From Endomychus coccineus (lineage: Eukaryota; Arthropoda; Insecta; Coleoptera; Endomychidae), in contig OY294068.1 of NCBI GenBank assembly GCA_958510875.1, positions 200,929,997-200,993,996 on the forward strand: 64,000 nt of DNA, read 5' to 3'. The position numbers and the translations under genes were made by a program. The notes below the pieces were generated by a model. That model had not been told where the DNA came from. It did no database searches and worked only from the letters and a program-made list of their open reading frames with translations. Positions within the stretch are counted from its first letter, which is position 1. Each line of letters begins with the position of its first letter. Below are positions 63,101 to 64,000 of this stretch, one piece after another.

Positions 63101-64000
63101 AGTGTCAATGCAATAATTTGTATATGAAACAAGAATTAGATACGACCCTGCACCTATTCTAAATATTGTATTTCTGGAACGACCCCAAATGACAACAAGT
63201 GACAATACCTCAGTGATACGGATTTACATTTTGCCAGAAACCATATCATCAAGGTTTGGTCAATTGCAAAATCATTTTTACCATAACGAATTCAAACTAA
63301 ATAGGAAAACCAAATGATTAAGAAAATGATCATCGAATGACAACCCTACCTTACCAACCAAAGCTTACCAGTTTTGAAATAGTCTATAATCTGACGAGAC
63401 TAAACCTGATTAGAAGGAAATAAAAATTGGCCAGAGGTCCCCAAACGTTATTGTCAATCACCAAATCATCGAAAACCTGTTAGAACTAAAGCAGTAGAAG
63501 CTGCAGATGATTGAAAAATAGTCCCATCCTGTAAAAAGTGTCAATGCAATAATTTGTATATGAAACAAGAATTAGATACGACCCTGCACCTATTCTAAAT
63601 ATTGTATTTCTGGAACGACCCCAAATGACAACATATGACAATACCTCAGTGATACGGATTTACATTTTGCCAGAAAACATATCATCAAGGTTTGGTCAAT
63701 TGCAAAATCATTTTTACCATAACGAATTCAAATTAAATAGGAAAACCAAATGATTAAGAAAATGATCATCGAATGACAACCCTACCTAACCAACCAAAGC
63801 GCTTACCAGTTTTGAAATAGTCTATAATCTGACGAGACTAAACCTGATTAGAAGGAAATAAAAATTGGCCGGAGGTCCCCAAACGTTATTGTCAATCACC
63901 AAATCATCGAAAACCTGTTAGAACTAAACCAGTAGAAGCTGCAGATGATTGAAAAATAGTCCCATCCTGTAAAAAGTGTCAATGCAATAATTTGTATATG
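60181..64000 (+). repeat. 3,054-bp (7-monomer) higher-order repeat in satellite B
   Basis: Four rare variants recur at exactly 3,054 bp: 'cagaaaccat' 60181/63235, 'actaaagcag' 60431/63485, 'atatgacaatacc' 60579/63633 and 'caaagcgctt' 60741/63795. The last destroys the HindIII site through a 2-bp insertion. The second copy runs off the window, so the number of units is unknown. 'cagaaaccat' also occurs at 61491, three monomers after 60181. Confidence 0.85.

Larger units (their letters stand above)
50325..64000 (+). repeat. Satellite array B, ~436-bp monomer, about 31 copies, continues past the window
   Basis: Head-to-tail array. 'ctacctaacc' recurs at 50701, 51140, 51579, 52014, 52449, 52884, 53319, 53754 and 54190, giving monomers of 439 bp at the left edge and 435-436 bp inside. 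Each monomer also contains 'aaacgttattgtcaatcacc', 'tagatacgaccctgcaccta', 'tgtatttctggaacgacccc' and 'cataacgaattcaaactaaa'. Most copies carry HindIII (AAGCTT), PstI (CTGCAG) and EcoRI (GAATTC) sites. It shows no meaningful similarity to satellite A. Frames such as 51178-51486 on the minus strand are not kept across monomers. The last monomer is cut by the window end. Confidence 0.98.

Noticed and set aside
8453..64000. CENP-B box or telomeric (TTAGG) repeats in either satellite
   Set aside because: I found no 17-bp sequence matching the CENP-B box core and no TTAGG runs in the monomers I read.

Overview
This is a eukaryotic, visibly AT-rich, gene-free window made almost entirely of repeats. 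An insect or other arthropod fits best. The reasons are two long tandem satellite arrays, foldback DNA transposons, and a decayed coding remnant that resembles arthropod transposon-associated proteins I know from memory. The lineage is an inference: there is no intact gene, rRNA, tRNA or mitochondrial sequence to fix the species. I see no bacterial operon, CRISPR array or intact protein-coding gene.

Layout. (1) 1-4035: old AT-rich intergenic DNA with degenerate tandem and dispersed repeats, one strong short hairpin (2117-2171) and a ~95-bp tandem repeat (3101-3571). (2) 4036-8378: a giant palindrome (arms 4036-5727 and 5845-8378, loop 5728-5844) that looks like a non-autonomous foldback transposon. 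It is an inverted duplication of the 3' half of a larger element. Both arms keep a broken copy of the same cysteine-rich protein tail. The right arm's copy is interrupted by a second, younger foldback element (6331-7258) inserted at TA; the left arm preserves the empty site. (3) 8453-48910: satellite array A, ~305-bp monomer, roughly 130 copies. A 13,761-bp block of 45 monomers occurs twice in tandem (8818-22578 and 22579-36339) with no difference at any diagnostic variant I compared. The block is itself built from 11-, 17- and 17-monomer sub-blocks. The rest (about 36.5-48.9 kb) is a different mixture containing ~290-bp short monomers and a 601-bp dimer. (4) 48911-50324: AT-rich spacer with no recognisable gene. 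(5) 50325-64000 and beyond the window: satellite array B, an unrelated ~436-bp monomer, with a degraded left edge and increasingly uniform monomers inward, plus multimer units of 1,740, 872 and 3,054 bp.

Taken together the window looks like pericentromeric or other heterochromatin in which two unrelated satellites have expanded about 1.4 kb apart, next to a nested transposon palindrome. The parts do not form a gene pathway. The biology here is structural: unequal exchange and segmental amplification in the arrays, and inverted duplication, nesting and decay in the transposons. I found no convincing undescribed gene system. The best leads are the nested foldback pair with its self-contained empty-site control, and the layered higher-order structure of array A.
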